Assembly (NCBI GenBank): GCA_013791775.1
Contig: VMTE01000037.1
Location: 186,001-250,000, forward strand
Direction of reading: 5' to 3'
Length of the DNA stretch: 64,000 nucleotides
DNA from: Hyphomonas sp.
GTDB lineage: Bacteria > Pseudomonadota > Alphaproteobacteria > Caulobacterales > Hyphomonadaceae
The translations under genes and the position numbers were made by a program. The notes under the pieces were generated by a model. That model was not told where the DNA came from. It saw nothing but the letters and a program-made list of their open reading frames with translations, and did no database searches. This document shows positions 49,673 to 60,021 of the stretch, piece after piece (the first letter of the stretch is position 1; each line of letters starts with the position of its first letter).

Positions 49673-50500
49673 TTAAGGCGCAGGCGCCCCAGCGGTTTCG
49701 GCGGCATTGGCCTTCTTTTCAATGAGTTTTACACAGAAGATCGAGATTTCGTAGAGCAGGTAGACCGGACCGGCCAGCAGGATCTGGGACATCGGGTCGG
49801 GCGGCGTGAACACCGCAGCAAAGGCCAGGATGGCCACGATCGCATACTTGCGCCCTCCGGCGAGCATGCGGGCCGAGACAATCCCGATACGGGCCAGAAG
49901 GGTCAACACCAGCGGGAGCTGGAAGGACAGGCCGAAAGCCAGCATCAGCGCCATCACCAGCGAGAGATAATCGGCCACCTTCGGCAGCAGCCGGATGGTC
50001 GTGCCGGCCGCCTCGATCTGCTCCATCGACACGGTGAACCGCGCCAGCATCGGTAGCATGACGAAGTAAACAAACGCCGCGCCGACCGAGAACAGCACCG
50101 GGGCGAGCACGAGATAGGGCCAGAAGGCCCCGCGCTCGGTCTTGTAGAGGCCCGGCGCCACGAAGGCATAAACCTGCCAGGCAATGAACGGGAAAGCGAC
50201 GAACAGTCCCGCGAAGACCGCAATCTTCAGCTTGGCGAAGAAGAACTCCATCGGCGCCGTGAAGATGAATTCGAGCGGTGCGCCGCGGATATCTTCAGCG
50301 ATCGCGGCGAAGGGCTTGATCAGCAGCAGGTAGATGTCGCCGGCAAAATAGAAGCAGCCGATGGCCCCGACAGTGAGCGCCAGCAGGCTCTTGATCAGGC
50401 GCGAGCGCAGCTCGTTCAGATGTTCGAGCAGCGGCGCGCGGCTCGATTCCACGTCATCAGTGATTTCGGGCTGCTCGTCTTTCGGGGGCGCGAAGGTCAC
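49673..50500 (-). CDS. tatC: Sec-independent protein translocase TatC
   Basis: A 275-residue membrane protein with six helices. The N-terminal LLEHLNELRSRLIKSL carries the conserved signal-peptide-binding Glu/Arg. Other helices include FAGLFVAFPFIAWQVYAFVAPGLY. TatC recognises twin-arginine signals and, with TatB, recruits TatA. Its ATG overlaps the tatB stop in ATGA. Confidence 0.97.
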   Translation of the reverse strand: MTFAPPKDEQPEITDDVESSRAPLLEHLNELRSRLIKSLLALTVGAIGCFYFAGDIYLLLIKPFAAIAEDIRGAPLEFIFTAPMEFFFAKLKIAVFAGLFVAFPFIAWQVYAFVAPGLYKTERGAFWPYLVLAPVLFSVGAAFVYFVMLPMLARFTVSMEQIEAAGTTIRLLPKVADYLSLVMALMLAFGLSFQLPLVLTLLARIGIVSARMLAGGRKYAIVAILAFAAVFTPPDPMSQILLAGPVYLLYEISIFCVKLIEKKANAAETAGAPAP

Positions 50501-50850
50501 GGGGTCTTGTCCTCCGCTGCGGGAGGGAGCGCGTCTGGGCCGGGCGCGGGTTCTGCGGTCTCGCGCATCACGGCGGAGTTGATGTCCGCTTCGACGGCGG
50601 CAAGGTCCTCGGCGGCCTGGGTCATCATGTTGGAGCGCTTTAACGCCTCGATTTCCTTTTTCAATTCATCGAGTTCGCTCTGGCGGGCGATATCGTCAAA
50701 GGCGGCCTGGAATTCGCTGGCCATGCGCCGGCCCTTGCCGATGATCTGGCCCAGCTTGCGCATCAGCATCGGCAAGTCCTTCGGGCCGATGAAGATCAGC
50801 GCCGCGAGGCCAAGCACGATGATTTCGGAAAACCCGATACCGGGCAGCAT
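50497..50850 (-). CDS. tatB: Sec-independent protein translocase TatB
   Basis: A 117-residue protein with one N-terminal helix (IGFSEIIVLGLAALIFIGPKDLP) and an amphipathic helix, then an acidic disordered tail. The IGPKDLP hinge distinguishes TatB. It forms the receptor complex with TatC. Confidence 0.94.
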   Translation of the reverse strand: MLPGIGFSEIIVLGLAALIFIGPKDLPMLMRKLGQIIGKGRRMASEFQAAFDDIARQSELDELKKEIEALKRSNMMTQAAEDLAAVEADINSAVMRETAEPAPGPDALPPAAEDKTP

Positions 50851-50875
50851 GGCAATGCGCCCTCTGGTCAGCGAC

Positions 50876-51085
50876 TCACGAAGAGGACTTCGTTTCGTCC
50901 TTCTTCGGGGTGATGTTGAGAAGGTCGTCCTTGCTGGCCGGCTTCTCCTCGTCCTTCAGCCCCTTGCGGAAGGCGCCGATCCCCTTGGCCATGTCACCCA
51001 TAATCGAGGAAATGCGACCGCGCCCTCCGAAGAGGAGGATGGCCACAACCGCAACCAACAAAATCTGCATCCAACCGGGTGCCAT
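50876..51085 (-). CDS. tatA: Sec-independent protein translocase TatA
   Basis: A 69-residue protein with one helix (MQILLVAVVAILLFGGRGRI), the FGGRGRI hinge and an amphipathic stretch MGDMAKGIGAFRKGLKDEE. It forms the pore for folded proteins. ATG 51085 gives MAPGWMQILL; a much longer open frame upstream (to 51826) lies opposite xth and is not translated here. First gene of tatABC, divergent from exonuclease III. Confidence 0.95.
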   Translation of the reverse strand: MAPGWMQILLVAVVAILLFGGRGRISSIMGDMAKGIGAFRKGLKDEEKPASKDDLLNITPKKDETKSSS

Positions 51086-51166
51086 GCGCAAACTCCTGAT
51101 GATTAGCCGGACTATACGGCCCCGGACCCGCTGGAACAATGGGGCGAAGCTGTTATGAGAGGGCCG

Positions 51167-51943
51167 ATGCGGATTGCGACGTGGAATGTCAACTCGGTCA
51201 AGGCGCGGCTTCCGACCGTGCTGGAGGTGCTCGCCAGCCTCGAGGCGGACGTCGTCTGCCTTCAGGAACTGAAGTGCGAGACGGACGCCTTTCCCTATCT
51301 CGAACTGGAGGAACAGGGCTGGACCTGCGCCGTGCACGGCCAGAAAACCTATAACGGCGTCGCGATTCTCTCGAAATTCCCGCTTGAGGGCGTGTCGAGA
51401 GAGATGTCCACCCTGAAGGACGACCAGGCCCGCTATATCGAGGCGACAGTGCTGAGCGACCGGCCCGTGCGGGTCGCCGGCGTCTATGTGCCCAACGGCA
51501 ATCCGACCCCCGGCGAGCGCTACGATTACAAACTGGAATGGCTCGACGCCCTGGAGCGCCACGCCGCCGCGATGCTGAAGGATGAAACGCCGTTCGTGAT
51601 CTGCGGCGACTATAACGTGATCCCGGCGCCGGAAGACTGCTGGGACGATACGGTCTGGAACACCGACGCGCTGGGCCTGCCGGAAACCCGCGCCGGCCTG
51701 CGCCGGCTGAAGCATCTCGGCCTCGTGGACGCGTTCGCCGCCTGTGACGGGCGCGCCCACCAATACACCTTCTGGGACTATCAGGGCGGCGCCTTCCAGA
51801 AGGATCACGGCATCCGGATCGACCATGTGCTCACCTGCCCCCGGATGACCGACCGGCTGGAAGCCGCCGAAATCTACCGCAAGGCCCGCGCACTGGAAAA
51901 ACCGTCAGACCATGTGCCACTGATCGCGACATTTGCGGACTAG
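51167..51943 (+). CDS. xth: Exodeoxyribonuclease III (Xth family AP endonuclease)
   Basis: A 258-residue EEP-fold nuclease. MRIATWNVNSVKAR, LQELKCE with the metal-binding Glu, GDYNVIPAPEDCWD and the final SDHVPL (catalytic His) are all present. It nicks DNA at abasic sites and trims 3' ends. ATG 51167 with GAGAGGG upstream is preferred to 51155. Confidence 0.95.
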   Translation: MRIATWNVNSVKARLPTVLEVLASLEADVVCLQELKCETDAFPYLELEEQGWTCAVHGQKTYNGVAILSKFPLEGVSREMSTLKDDQARYIEATVLSDRPVRVAGVYVPNGNPTPGERYDYKLEWLDALERHAAAMLKDETPFVICGDYNVIPAPEDCWDDTVWNTDALGLPETRAGLRRLKHLGLVDAFAACDGRAHQYTFWDYQGGAFQKDHGIRIDHVLTCPRMTDRLEAAEIYRKARALEKPSDHVPLIATFAD

Positions 51944-51994
51944 GTTGCGCGGCTGGACTGTGGGGCTTGGATTCTTACACATCTGGTTCTGTCA

Positions 51995-52026
51995 CCCCCT
52001 CTCCGCAGGTACCTGCGGAGAGGGGG
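51995..52026. repeat. Perfect 32-bp palindrome
   Basis: CCCCCTCTCCGCAGGT (51995-52010) is directly followed by its exact complement (52011-52026), with no loop. It can extrude as a cruciform; the CCCCTCTCC arm resembles the hairpin at 46847-46870. Confidence 0.85.
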
Positions 52027-52049
52027 CGCACTTTGCATCTCCCATTTTT

Positions 52050-52127
52050 CCCGCTCGTCCCCGCGCCGGCGGGAACCGGGTGAGGCAAGCGCCTCGCGAG
52101 ACCCCCGCCTGCGCGGGGGTGAGCGGG
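52050..52127. repeat. Nested repeat: outer stem enclosing three hairpins
   Basis: Outer arms CCCGCTC (52050-52056) and GAGCGGG (52121-52127) enclose three small hairpins: CCCGC/GCGGG (52060-52064, 52069-52073), GAGGC/GCCTC (52082-52086, 52091-52095) and ACCCCCGC/GCGGGGGT (52101-52108, 52113-52120). The layout is cloverleaf-like, but it lacks tRNA consensus bases. It resembles GC-rich palindromic repeats common between genes of alphaproteobacteria. Confidence 0.6.
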
Positions 52128-52274
52128 AACCGGGAGGTGCCGGGGATGGACCTTGCCCCACGACCGCACTGACCCGTCTTTCACCGTCCGCCCGTACGAA
52201 ATAGTCTCGGCAACCCAACGCCCCGTCCGGGCTGCTTGCCTCTCTTCGCACATGAACGTCACCGGAGCCGACCC

Positions 52275-52619
52275 ATGCCCCCGCACATCCTGCCGATTGT
52301 CCTGCTGTCGGTTTCCAACCTGTTCATGACGCTGGCCTGGTATGGCCACCTGAAATTCAAGGCGGCGCCCCTGCTGCTCGTGATCCTCGCCAGCTGGGGC
52401 ATCGCGTTTGTGGAATACTGCTTCGCCGTTCCGGCCAACCGCTGGGGACACAGCGTCTATTCCGCCGCACAGCTGAAAACGATTCAGGAGGTGATCACCC
52501 TGATCGTGTTTGCCGGCTTTTCGGTGTGGGTGCTGAAGGAGCCGCTCGGCTGGAACCACGCAGTGGGGTTCGGCCTGATTGCGCTCGGCGCCTGGTTCGT
52601 TTTCCAGGGCAAGGGCTGA
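52275..52619 (+). CDS. DUF486 (DMT-like) small membrane protein
   Basis: A 114-residue protein with four membrane helices: about 5-20, 30-50, 68-83 and 95-110. Sequences LSVSNLFMTLAWYGHLKF and SWGIAFVEYCFAVPANRWGH are typical of DUF486, a family related to small drug/metabolite transporters. Substrate unknown. ATG 52275 follows GGAG. Convergent with the entericidin-like gene; a hairpin 52620-52647 (8-bp arms, no T-tract) lies between them. Confidence 0.87.
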   Translation: MPPHILPIVLLSVSNLFMTLAWYGHLKFKAAPLLLVILASWGIAFVEYCFAVPANRWGHSVYSAAQLKTIQEVITLIVFAGFSVWVLKEPLGWNHAVGFGLIALGAWFVFQGKG

Positions 52620-52658
52620 CCGGCGAAGCCTGTTCTGGTTTCGCCGGCGCCGTTCCGA

Positions 52659-52811
52659 TTACTCGGTGATTTCTTTTTCGACGTCTTTCGCGACTTCTTC
52701 AACGGCTTCGCCGCCGGCTTGCACGTCCTTGCCAACGCCTTTGACGGTGTTGCAGGCAGCCAGAGTCGGGACGAGGGCGGCAACGAAAAGGGCCGCAATG
52801 ATCTTCTTCAT
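52659..52811 (-). CDS. Entericidin A/B-family small lipoprotein
   Basis: A 50-residue lipoprotein. The signal peptide [20 protein letters not shown] ends in a lipobox with the modified cysteine at 20, followed by [23 protein letters not shown], the entericidin pattern. In E. coli the pair acts in programmed lysis/antidote fashion, but single copies in alphaproteobacteria are of unknown role. ATG 52811 is set by the signal peptide. The upstream AGGAGAA is a good ribosome-binding site. Confidence 0.9.
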   Translation of the reverse strand: MKKIIAALFVAALVPTLAACNTVKGVGKDVQAGGEAVEEVAKDVEKEITE

Positions 52812-52981
52812 GTGTTCATTCTCCTGATTGTGACTGGTCCGGCATAATTGGTCCGGAAGTGAAGGCAAAACAAGAGCCTTGCCATCCGAACCGGCGAAAC
52901 CTGTTGCGGAAATGGCGCAGCTTCCCCCGCGCGCAAGCGACCCGTTTTCAAGCCGGCCGACTCCCTGCTAAGGAGCGGTAC

Positions 52982-53650
52982 ATGAAAACAGCTGTGATTG
53001 TCTTTCCGGGCTCGAACTGTGACCGCGATGCGCAGGACGCATTGGCCAAGCTGACCGGCCAGGCGCCGGCGATGGTCTGGCACAAGGATGGGGTGATCCC
53101 GGACGGCACCGATCTCGTGATGGTGCCGGGCGGGTTCTCGTACGGCGATTACCTTCGCTGCGGGGCGATGGCGGCGAACTCGCCGATCGTGTCGCAGCTG
53201 AAGGCGCATGCCGCGCGCGGCGGCTATGTGCTGGGCGTGTGCAACGGCTTCCAGATCCTGACCGAGACGGGCCTCCTGCCCGGCGCGCTGGTGCGCAATG
53301 CCTCGCTGCACTTCGTCTGCCGGCCGCAGAAGCTGAAGGTGGAGAGCACCAATACCGCCTTCACCAGTGCCTATGCCGGCGCCGGCGAGATCGTCATTCC
53401 GATTGCCCATGCCGAGGGCAACTACTTTGCCGACGCCGCGACGCTGGACCGGCTGGAAGGCGATGGCCGCGTGGCCTTCCGCTATGCCGCGGGCGAAAAC
53501 CCCAACGGCGCGGCGCGGGACATCGCGGGCGTCCTGTCCGAGAATGGCCGGGTGCTGGGCATGATGCCGCATCCGGAACGCGCGGTGGGCGGCGCCGAGT
53601 GCGGACAAGATGGTGTGCGCTTGTTCGAGAGCCTGATGGCGGCGGCGTGA
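52982..53650 (+). CDS. purQ: Phosphoribosylformylglycinamidine synthase subunit PurQ
   Basis: A 222-residue class I glutamine amidotransferase. The triad is Cys87 (LGVCNGFQ), His197 and Glu199 (MMPHPERAV). It supplies ammonia to PurL, encoded 3.5 kb downstream, for step 4 of purine synthesis. ATG 52982 with AAGGAG upstream; the longer frame is not used. purS is not seen immediately upstream. Its stop overlaps the cytochrome-like gene start (TGATG). Confidence 0.97.
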   Translation: MKTAVIVFPGSNCDRDAQDALAKLTGQAPAMVWHKDGVIPDGTDLVMVPGGFSYGDYLRCGAMAANSPIVSQLKAHAARGGYVLGVCNGFQILTETGLLPGALVRNASLHFVCRPQKLKVESTNTAFTSAYAGAGEIVIPIAHAEGNYFADAATLDRLEGDGRVAFRYAAGENPNGAARDIAGVLSENGRVLGMMPHPERAVGGAECGQDGVRLFESLMAAA

Positions 53651-54048
53651 TGAGACCGGGCTTCGCCTTGCTCTCGCTCTGCGTCGCCCTCGCGCTTCCC
53701 GCTTGCACCAAGGTTGCGGACGAGCCCCCTCCGGAACCAGTGCCCGCTGCCAGTGCGGACGCGGCCGGAATAACGGAACAAGACGAACTTGTCGGCCGGG
53801 GCGAAGCGATTGCCGAGGTCGCCTGCGCCGATTGCCACGCCATCGGCGCGGACGGCGAAAGTCCTCACGCCGAGGCCCCGCCCTTCCGCCTTCTCTACCA
53901 GACCGTCGAGATCGGTGCCCTCAAGGACGCCTTTGCGGCGGGCCGCGTGACGGACCATCCCGACATGCCCGACTGGGTGTTCGAACCGGTCGATATCGAC
54001 GGGCTCATCGCCTACCTCGAAACAGTCCAGGCACGCAGCCCGGAGTGA
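53650..54048 (+). CDS. Cytochrome c-type lipoprotein
   Basis: A 132-residue protein. The signal peptide ends in a lipobox ALPAC (Cys19); a Pro/Glu-rich linker follows. One heme-binding motif CADCH and a possible axial Met in HPDMPDWVF support a small class I cytochrome c. It would be exported and anchored by a lipid, passing electrons in the periplasm. The start overlaps purQ by one base (TGATG), so it is coupled to a purine gene for no evident reason. It ends about 90 bases before the convergent TonB-like gene. Confidence 0.85.
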   Translation: MRPGFALLSLCVALALPACTKVADEPPPEPVPAASADAAGITEQDELVGRGEAIAEVACADCHAIGADGESPHAEAPPFRLLYQTVEIGALKDAFAAGRVTDHPDMPDWVFEPVDIDGLIAYLETVQARSPE

Positions 54049-54139
54049 GGACTGTCTGGACGCCTCCGGGCGGTTCAGCGCAAGCGCGTTGAGACTTCAC
54101 GCGACCGGACGAGCTGTATGCGAGCCTCATGCCACCGGC

Positions 54140-54835
54140 TCATTCTTCGGATGTTTGTTCCGGGTCTTTTGGCATCTTGAACTGAAACGGGTAGACGACG
54201 TTCCGGCGTTCGACGGCGGTTCCGCGAACGATCTTCGGCGAAAATTCAATTGCCCTTACCGACTGTTCAGCAACCTCCTTAAAAACGTCATGGCTGCATG
54301 TTGCGACAACGTTTTTGGGGATACCCTCGATATCCACGTCGAACACGACATTGCAGGTGCCGTCGATGCCGAGGACGATTGCCTCCGGCGGATATGCAGG
54401 CTTTGGCGGCCTGATCACCTGGGCTTCCCTGTTGGACAATTTCCTTTCGAAATCCGGGCGGCTCATCCCAGGCGTGCACGAAATTGAGATGCACGGCGGC
54501 CGAACGGGGCCGAATACTTGAAGGCTCTCCTCGTAGATGGAGCGCCCTTCGTCGATCCGGTCCAGCTTCCAGTAATTCAAAATCAAATAGGCATAGGTGG
54601 GGGTCTGTGGTTTGCCGGATTCCATCTCTTTCAGGCGGAGGGCGGCCTCCAGCGACTGTTCAAAGCACTTCGCCCGATAAGACCCGATGACATAATCCAG
54701 CAGTCGGTATTGTTCGGGGCGATCCGATGCGGTGCCCATTTCAACGTTGCAACCGGGCGAAGCGCTCTGATGCGCGTCCTGTGTCGCGCAGGCTGCAAGC
54801 AACATAATTGTTACGGATGCAAAAAAGCCGCGCAT
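54140..54835 (-). CDS. Lipoprotein with TonB C-terminal-like domain
   Basis: A 231-residue protein. A signal peptide with lipobox LLAAC (Cys16) is followed by a helical region (about 45-110) and a TonB-like C-terminal domain (about 135-215: PPKPAYPPEAIVLGIDGTC...VRAIEFSP). Classical TonB has an inner-membrane helix and a Pro-rich spacer; here the domain is on a lipid-anchored protein. GC is lower than that of neighbours (about 43-63% by 60-base block). ATG 54835 has GGAG six bases upstream; 54847 is an alternative. Confidence 0.82.
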   Translation of the reverse strand: MRGFFASVTIMLLAACATQDAHQSASPGCNVEMGTASDRPEQYRLLDYVIGSYRAKCFEQSLEAALRLKEMESGKPQTPTYAYLILNYWKLDRIDEGRSIYEESLQVFGPVRPPCISISCTPGMSRPDFERKLSNREAQVIRPPKPAYPPEAIVLGIDGTCNVVFDVDIEGIPKNVVATCSHDVFKEVAEQSVRAIEFSPKIVRGTAVERRNVVYPFQFKMPKDPEQTSEE

Positions 54836-54943
54836 GACTGGCTCCATCTTAGCGTGCTTCGATGCTACTTCTTTGAACAGCCATGGCAACCATATTGAGG
54901 TCGCAACTAGACAAGCTCAGGCGCGCCTAGTCTAAAAGGCAGC

Positions 54944-55957
54944 ATGACCGACTCGTCCCAAAATTCCCTGATTCAACGCCTGCCCAAAGCGGAACTCCAC
55001 CTGCACATCGAAGGCAGCTTCGAGCCGGAGCTGATGATGCAGCTCGCCGCCCGCAACCGGATCGACCTGCGCTTCAAGACGCTGGACGAGGCGAAGGCGG
55101 CCTACAATTTCTCGAACCTGCAGGAATTCCTCGACCTCTATTACGAGGGCATGCAGGTGCTGCGCACCGAGGAAGATTTCCACGACCTGACCTGGGCCTA
55201 CCTGCAGCGGGCGGCGCAGGACAATGTGCGCCATGTCGAGATGTTCTTCGATCCGCAGGCACACACGGAACGCGGCGTGCCGTTTGGCGTGGTGACCGAG
55301 GGCATCCTCGCGGCGCTCGCGCGGGGGGAGAAGGAGCTCGGCGTGACCAGCTACCTGATCCTGAGTTTCCTGCGCCACCTGTCTGAAGACGATGGCTTCG
55401 CGCTGCTGAAGGAATCCGAAGGCTGGCATGACCGGTTTGTCGGCGTGGGGCTTGATTCCTCCGAGATGGGCCATCCGCCACTGAAATTCGAACGTCTCTA
55501 CAAGCGCTGCCGGGAGATGGGGTTCAAGCTGTGCATGCATGCCGGCGAAGAAGGCCCGCCCGCCTATGTGCGCGAGGCGCTGATCGAGATCGGCGTGGAC
55601 CGGATCGACCATGGCAACCGCTCGATGGAGGACCCGGCCCTGATCCAGATCCTGAAGGACACCCAGACGCCGCTGACCAACTGCCCGCTGTCCAACCTGT
55701 CGCTCTGCGTGATCAATGACCTGAAGGACAGCCCCGTGAAGGCGCAGCTCGAGGCCGGGTTGCTGGTGACAGTAAACTCCGACGATCCGGCCTATTTCGG
55801 CGGCTATATCGCGCGCAACTACGAGAAGACCGCCGAGGCGCTGGGCCTGTCGGATGCGCAGCTGATCACATTGGCCCACAACAGCTTCACCGCCAGTTTC
55901 CTGCCGGAAGCCGGGAAACAGAAACACCTCGCCGCCATTGATGCGGCGGTCGCCTGA
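54944..55957 (+). CDS. add: Adenine deaminase / adenosine deaminase-family amidohydrolase
   Basis: A 337-residue zinc amidohydrolase. Zinc ligands H19 and H21 are in KAELHLHIEGS; CMHAGEEGP (the catalytic region), DRIDHGNR and NSDDPAYFGGY complete the set. The form KAELHLHIEGSFEPELM with FFDPQAHTERG and GLDSSEMGHPP resembles the adenine deaminase (type 2, Aah1-like) branch more than classical adenosine deaminase, so adenine to hypoxanthine is my preferred reaction. It lies between purQ and purL, fitting purine salvage. Confidence 0.88.
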   Translation: MTDSSQNSLIQRLPKAELHLHIEGSFEPELMMQLAARNRIDLRFKTLDEAKAAYNFSNLQEFLDLYYEGMQVLRTEEDFHDLTWAYLQRAAQDNVRHVEMFFDPQAHTERGVPFGVVTEGILAALARGEKELGVTSYLILSFLRHLSEDDGFALLKESEGWHDRFVGVGLDSSEMGHPPLKFERLYKRCREMGFKLCMHAGEEGPPAYVREALIEIGVDRIDHGNRSMEDPALIQILKDTQTPLTNCPLSNLSLCVINDLKDSPVKAQLEAGLLVTVNSDDPAYFGGYIARNYEKTAEALGLSDAQLITLAHNSFTASFLPEAGKQKHLAAIDAAVA

Positions 55958-55974
55958 CAGGCTTGGGGGAAGCG

Positions 55975-57159
55975 ATGATCCTGCGCACCGGACTGATTGC
56001 AGCGCTGTTGCTGGTGACAGGTTGCAAGGCGCCGCCAGTGCCCGAGGCGGAACCGGCGGTCGAAGCGCCGCCTGTCCCGCCGCCCTTCGCCCATGTGGAC
56101 TATGACGACATGCGCAACTGGCTGTGCCACCCCGACATGCCGGAGGGCAATGCCTGCGACGTGGATCTGACCGCAACGGTGATCCACGAGGACGGCACGA
56201 CCGAGATCGAGGAATCGTATGCCTTGCTGGATACGGCGCCGTTCGACTGTTTCTACATCTACCCGACCGTCTCCTTCGACCAGACCTGGAACAGCGACCT
56301 GCTGACTGGTCCGGAGGAACTGAACGTCGCGGAGAACCAGCTGGCGCGGTACGGATCGGTCTGCAATCTCTATGCGCCGATCTATCGCCAGCGCACGCTG
56401 CTGGAACTGCAGACGCTGATGGTAACAGGTGTCTCGAACGCTAATGTCGAGATGCGCTGGGCCGATGTCGTGGACAGCTGGGAATATTATCTCGAGCATA
56501 ACAACAAGGGCCGGCCGGTTCTGTTGATCGGCCATTCGCAGGGCGCCGACATGGTGCTGCAGCTCTTGAAGGCGGAGATCATCGGCAAGCCGGTGCAGGC
56601 GCAGATCGTCGGCGCACACGCCATCGGCTTCACGGCGCATGCCGACGCCGACGGCACCTTCGGCGGCATGCCGGTGTGCAGCGCGCCGGGCGAAGCCGGG
56701 TGCCTGGTGAACTATGAGAGCTTCCGGGCTACGGCCGAGCCGCCAGCGGCGTCTCGCTTCGGCCTGAAAGCGGCCGATGGGCGGTCGGCGATCTGCACCA
56801 GTCCGCCGGCGCTGGTGGAAGCCGGAGCAACGGCGCTGGACGCCTACATGCCGGCCCAGAGCTTCAGCGCGGCGGAGCCGACCGATTTCGGGGCGCCCGT
56901 ATCCACGCCGTTCGTGAAACTGCCGGGGCTGGTTTCGGGTGAATGCCGCTCGAACGCCACGCATGACTGGTTCGCCGTGACCGTCGCGCCGGGCGATGGC
57001 CCGCGCGTGGACGACATCCGGGGCGATGTCATGTTTAACGGGCAAGTCGTGGCCGAATGGGGCTTGCACCTCGTGGACATGAACCTGGCCATGGGCAACC
57101 TCGTGGCGCTGGCCGCCTTGCAGGCCGAGGCTTGGCAAGCGGCGCAGACCGGCGATTGA
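55975..57159 (+). CDS. DUF3089 alpha/beta-hydrolase-like lipoprotein
   Basis: A 394-residue protein. Lipobox VTGC (Cys17) follows a signal peptide. The nucleophile motif GHSQG (Ser188) is typical of the DUF3089 family of predicted lipases/esterases. FYIYPTVSFDQTWN and SVCNLYAPIYRQRTLLEL are also characteristic. ATG 55975 after GGGGGAAG is preferred to 55963. It probably acts at the cell envelope. It lies between the deaminase and purL, 39 bases before purL. Confidence 0.87.
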   Translation: MILRTGLIAALLLVTGCKAPPVPEAEPAVEAPPVPPPFAHVDYDDMRNWLCHPDMPEGNACDVDLTATVIHEDGTTEIEESYALLDTAPFDCFYIYPTVSFDQTWNSDLLTGPEELNVAENQLARYGSVCNLYAPIYRQRTLLELQTLMVTGVSNANVEMRWADVVDSWEYYLEHNNKGRPVLLIGHSQGADMVLQLLKAEIIGKPVQAQIVGAHAIGFTAHADADGTFGGMPVCSAPGEAGCLVNYESFRATAEPPAASRFGLKAADGRSAICTSPPALVEAGATALDAYMPAQSFSAAEPTDFGAPVSTPFVKLPGLVSGECRSNATHDWFAVTVAPGDGPRVDDIRGDVMFNGQVVAEWGLHLVDMNLAMGNLVALAALQAEAWQAAQTGD

Positions 57160-57198
57160 GGCTGGCGACTCGCGGACTTTGCCGGTAAATGCCCGGCC

Positions 57199-59460
<2,262 letters not shown>

Positions 59461-59514
59461 ACCCGCTCACCCCGGCCTTGCCGGACCGAACGGGCTCAAC
59501 ACGACGTATACGGA

Positions 59515-60021
59515 TCAGGCCGGAACGAGATAGTCCCGCTTGCCGATCTGGACGCCCTGCATGCGCAGCAGGCCGTAGGCCATGGCGGCGTGGAAATGCA
59601 AATTCGGCAGAATGAAGCTCTGCAGGTATTGCTGGCCGGTCATCGGCAAGGTCGCCTGCCCCATCGGGATCTGCAGCGTCTTGCTGGCGGTCGCATCGAT
59701 CTTCGCGTCATCGATGGCGTTGACATAGGCGATGGCCTTATCGCAGCGGGCGATCAGCTCGGCAAAGTTTTGCTCCGTGTCCGGAAAGTTCGGCATGTCC
59801 ATTTCGGCGAGGCGGGCTGCCCCGCGGGCGGCCGTGTCACACGCAATCTGCACCTGGCGCGGCAGGGCGAACATATCGGGATAGAGGCGCTGCGCCAGCA
59901 TGGCCGCTTCCTCGCATTTGATCGATGCGGTATAGGCCTCGCCTTTGGCGAGCAGGCCCTTGAGGGCGCCGAGAGTCTGATTGGTCGAGGATTTCAGGAT
60001 GTAGGAGACCGTTGTGGTCAT
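59515..60021 (-). CDS. DUF1993 family protein
   Basis: A 168-residue soluble helical protein. FILPNLHFHAAMAYGLLRMQGV near the end is characteristic of DUF1993, a DinB-like four-helix family of unknown function. Its ATG overlaps the upstream M28 peptidase stop in ATGA, so the two are coupled. No catalytic residues are clear to me. Confidence 0.85.
   Translation of the reverse strand: MTTTVSYILKSSTNQTLGALKGLLAKGEAYTASIKCEEAAMLAQRLYPDMFALPRQVQIACDTAARGAARLAEMDMPNFPDTEQNFAELIARCDKAIAYVNAIDDAKIDATASKTLQIPMGQATLPMTGQQYLQSFILPNLHFHAAMAYGLLRMQGVQIGKRDYLVPA

Larger units (their letters stand above)
51944..52274. other. 331-bp non-coding gap with palindromic structures
   Basis: No supportable gene lies between xth and the DUF486 gene. 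It holds a perfect 32-bp palindrome (51995-52026) and a nested multi-hairpin repeat (52050-52127). The rest, to the DUF486 start, shows nothing I can name beyond a probable upstream region for that gene. Confidence 0.6.

Noticed and set aside
50876-51826. 316-residue frame including tatA
   Set aside because: Only the last 69 residues are TatA; the upstream part is antisense to exonuclease III.
52050-52127. tRNA-like cloverleaf
   Set aside because: Stem lengths and loop sequences do not match tRNA: no TTCGA loop, no 7-bp acceptor with CCA end and no anticodon arm of five base pairs in the right place.
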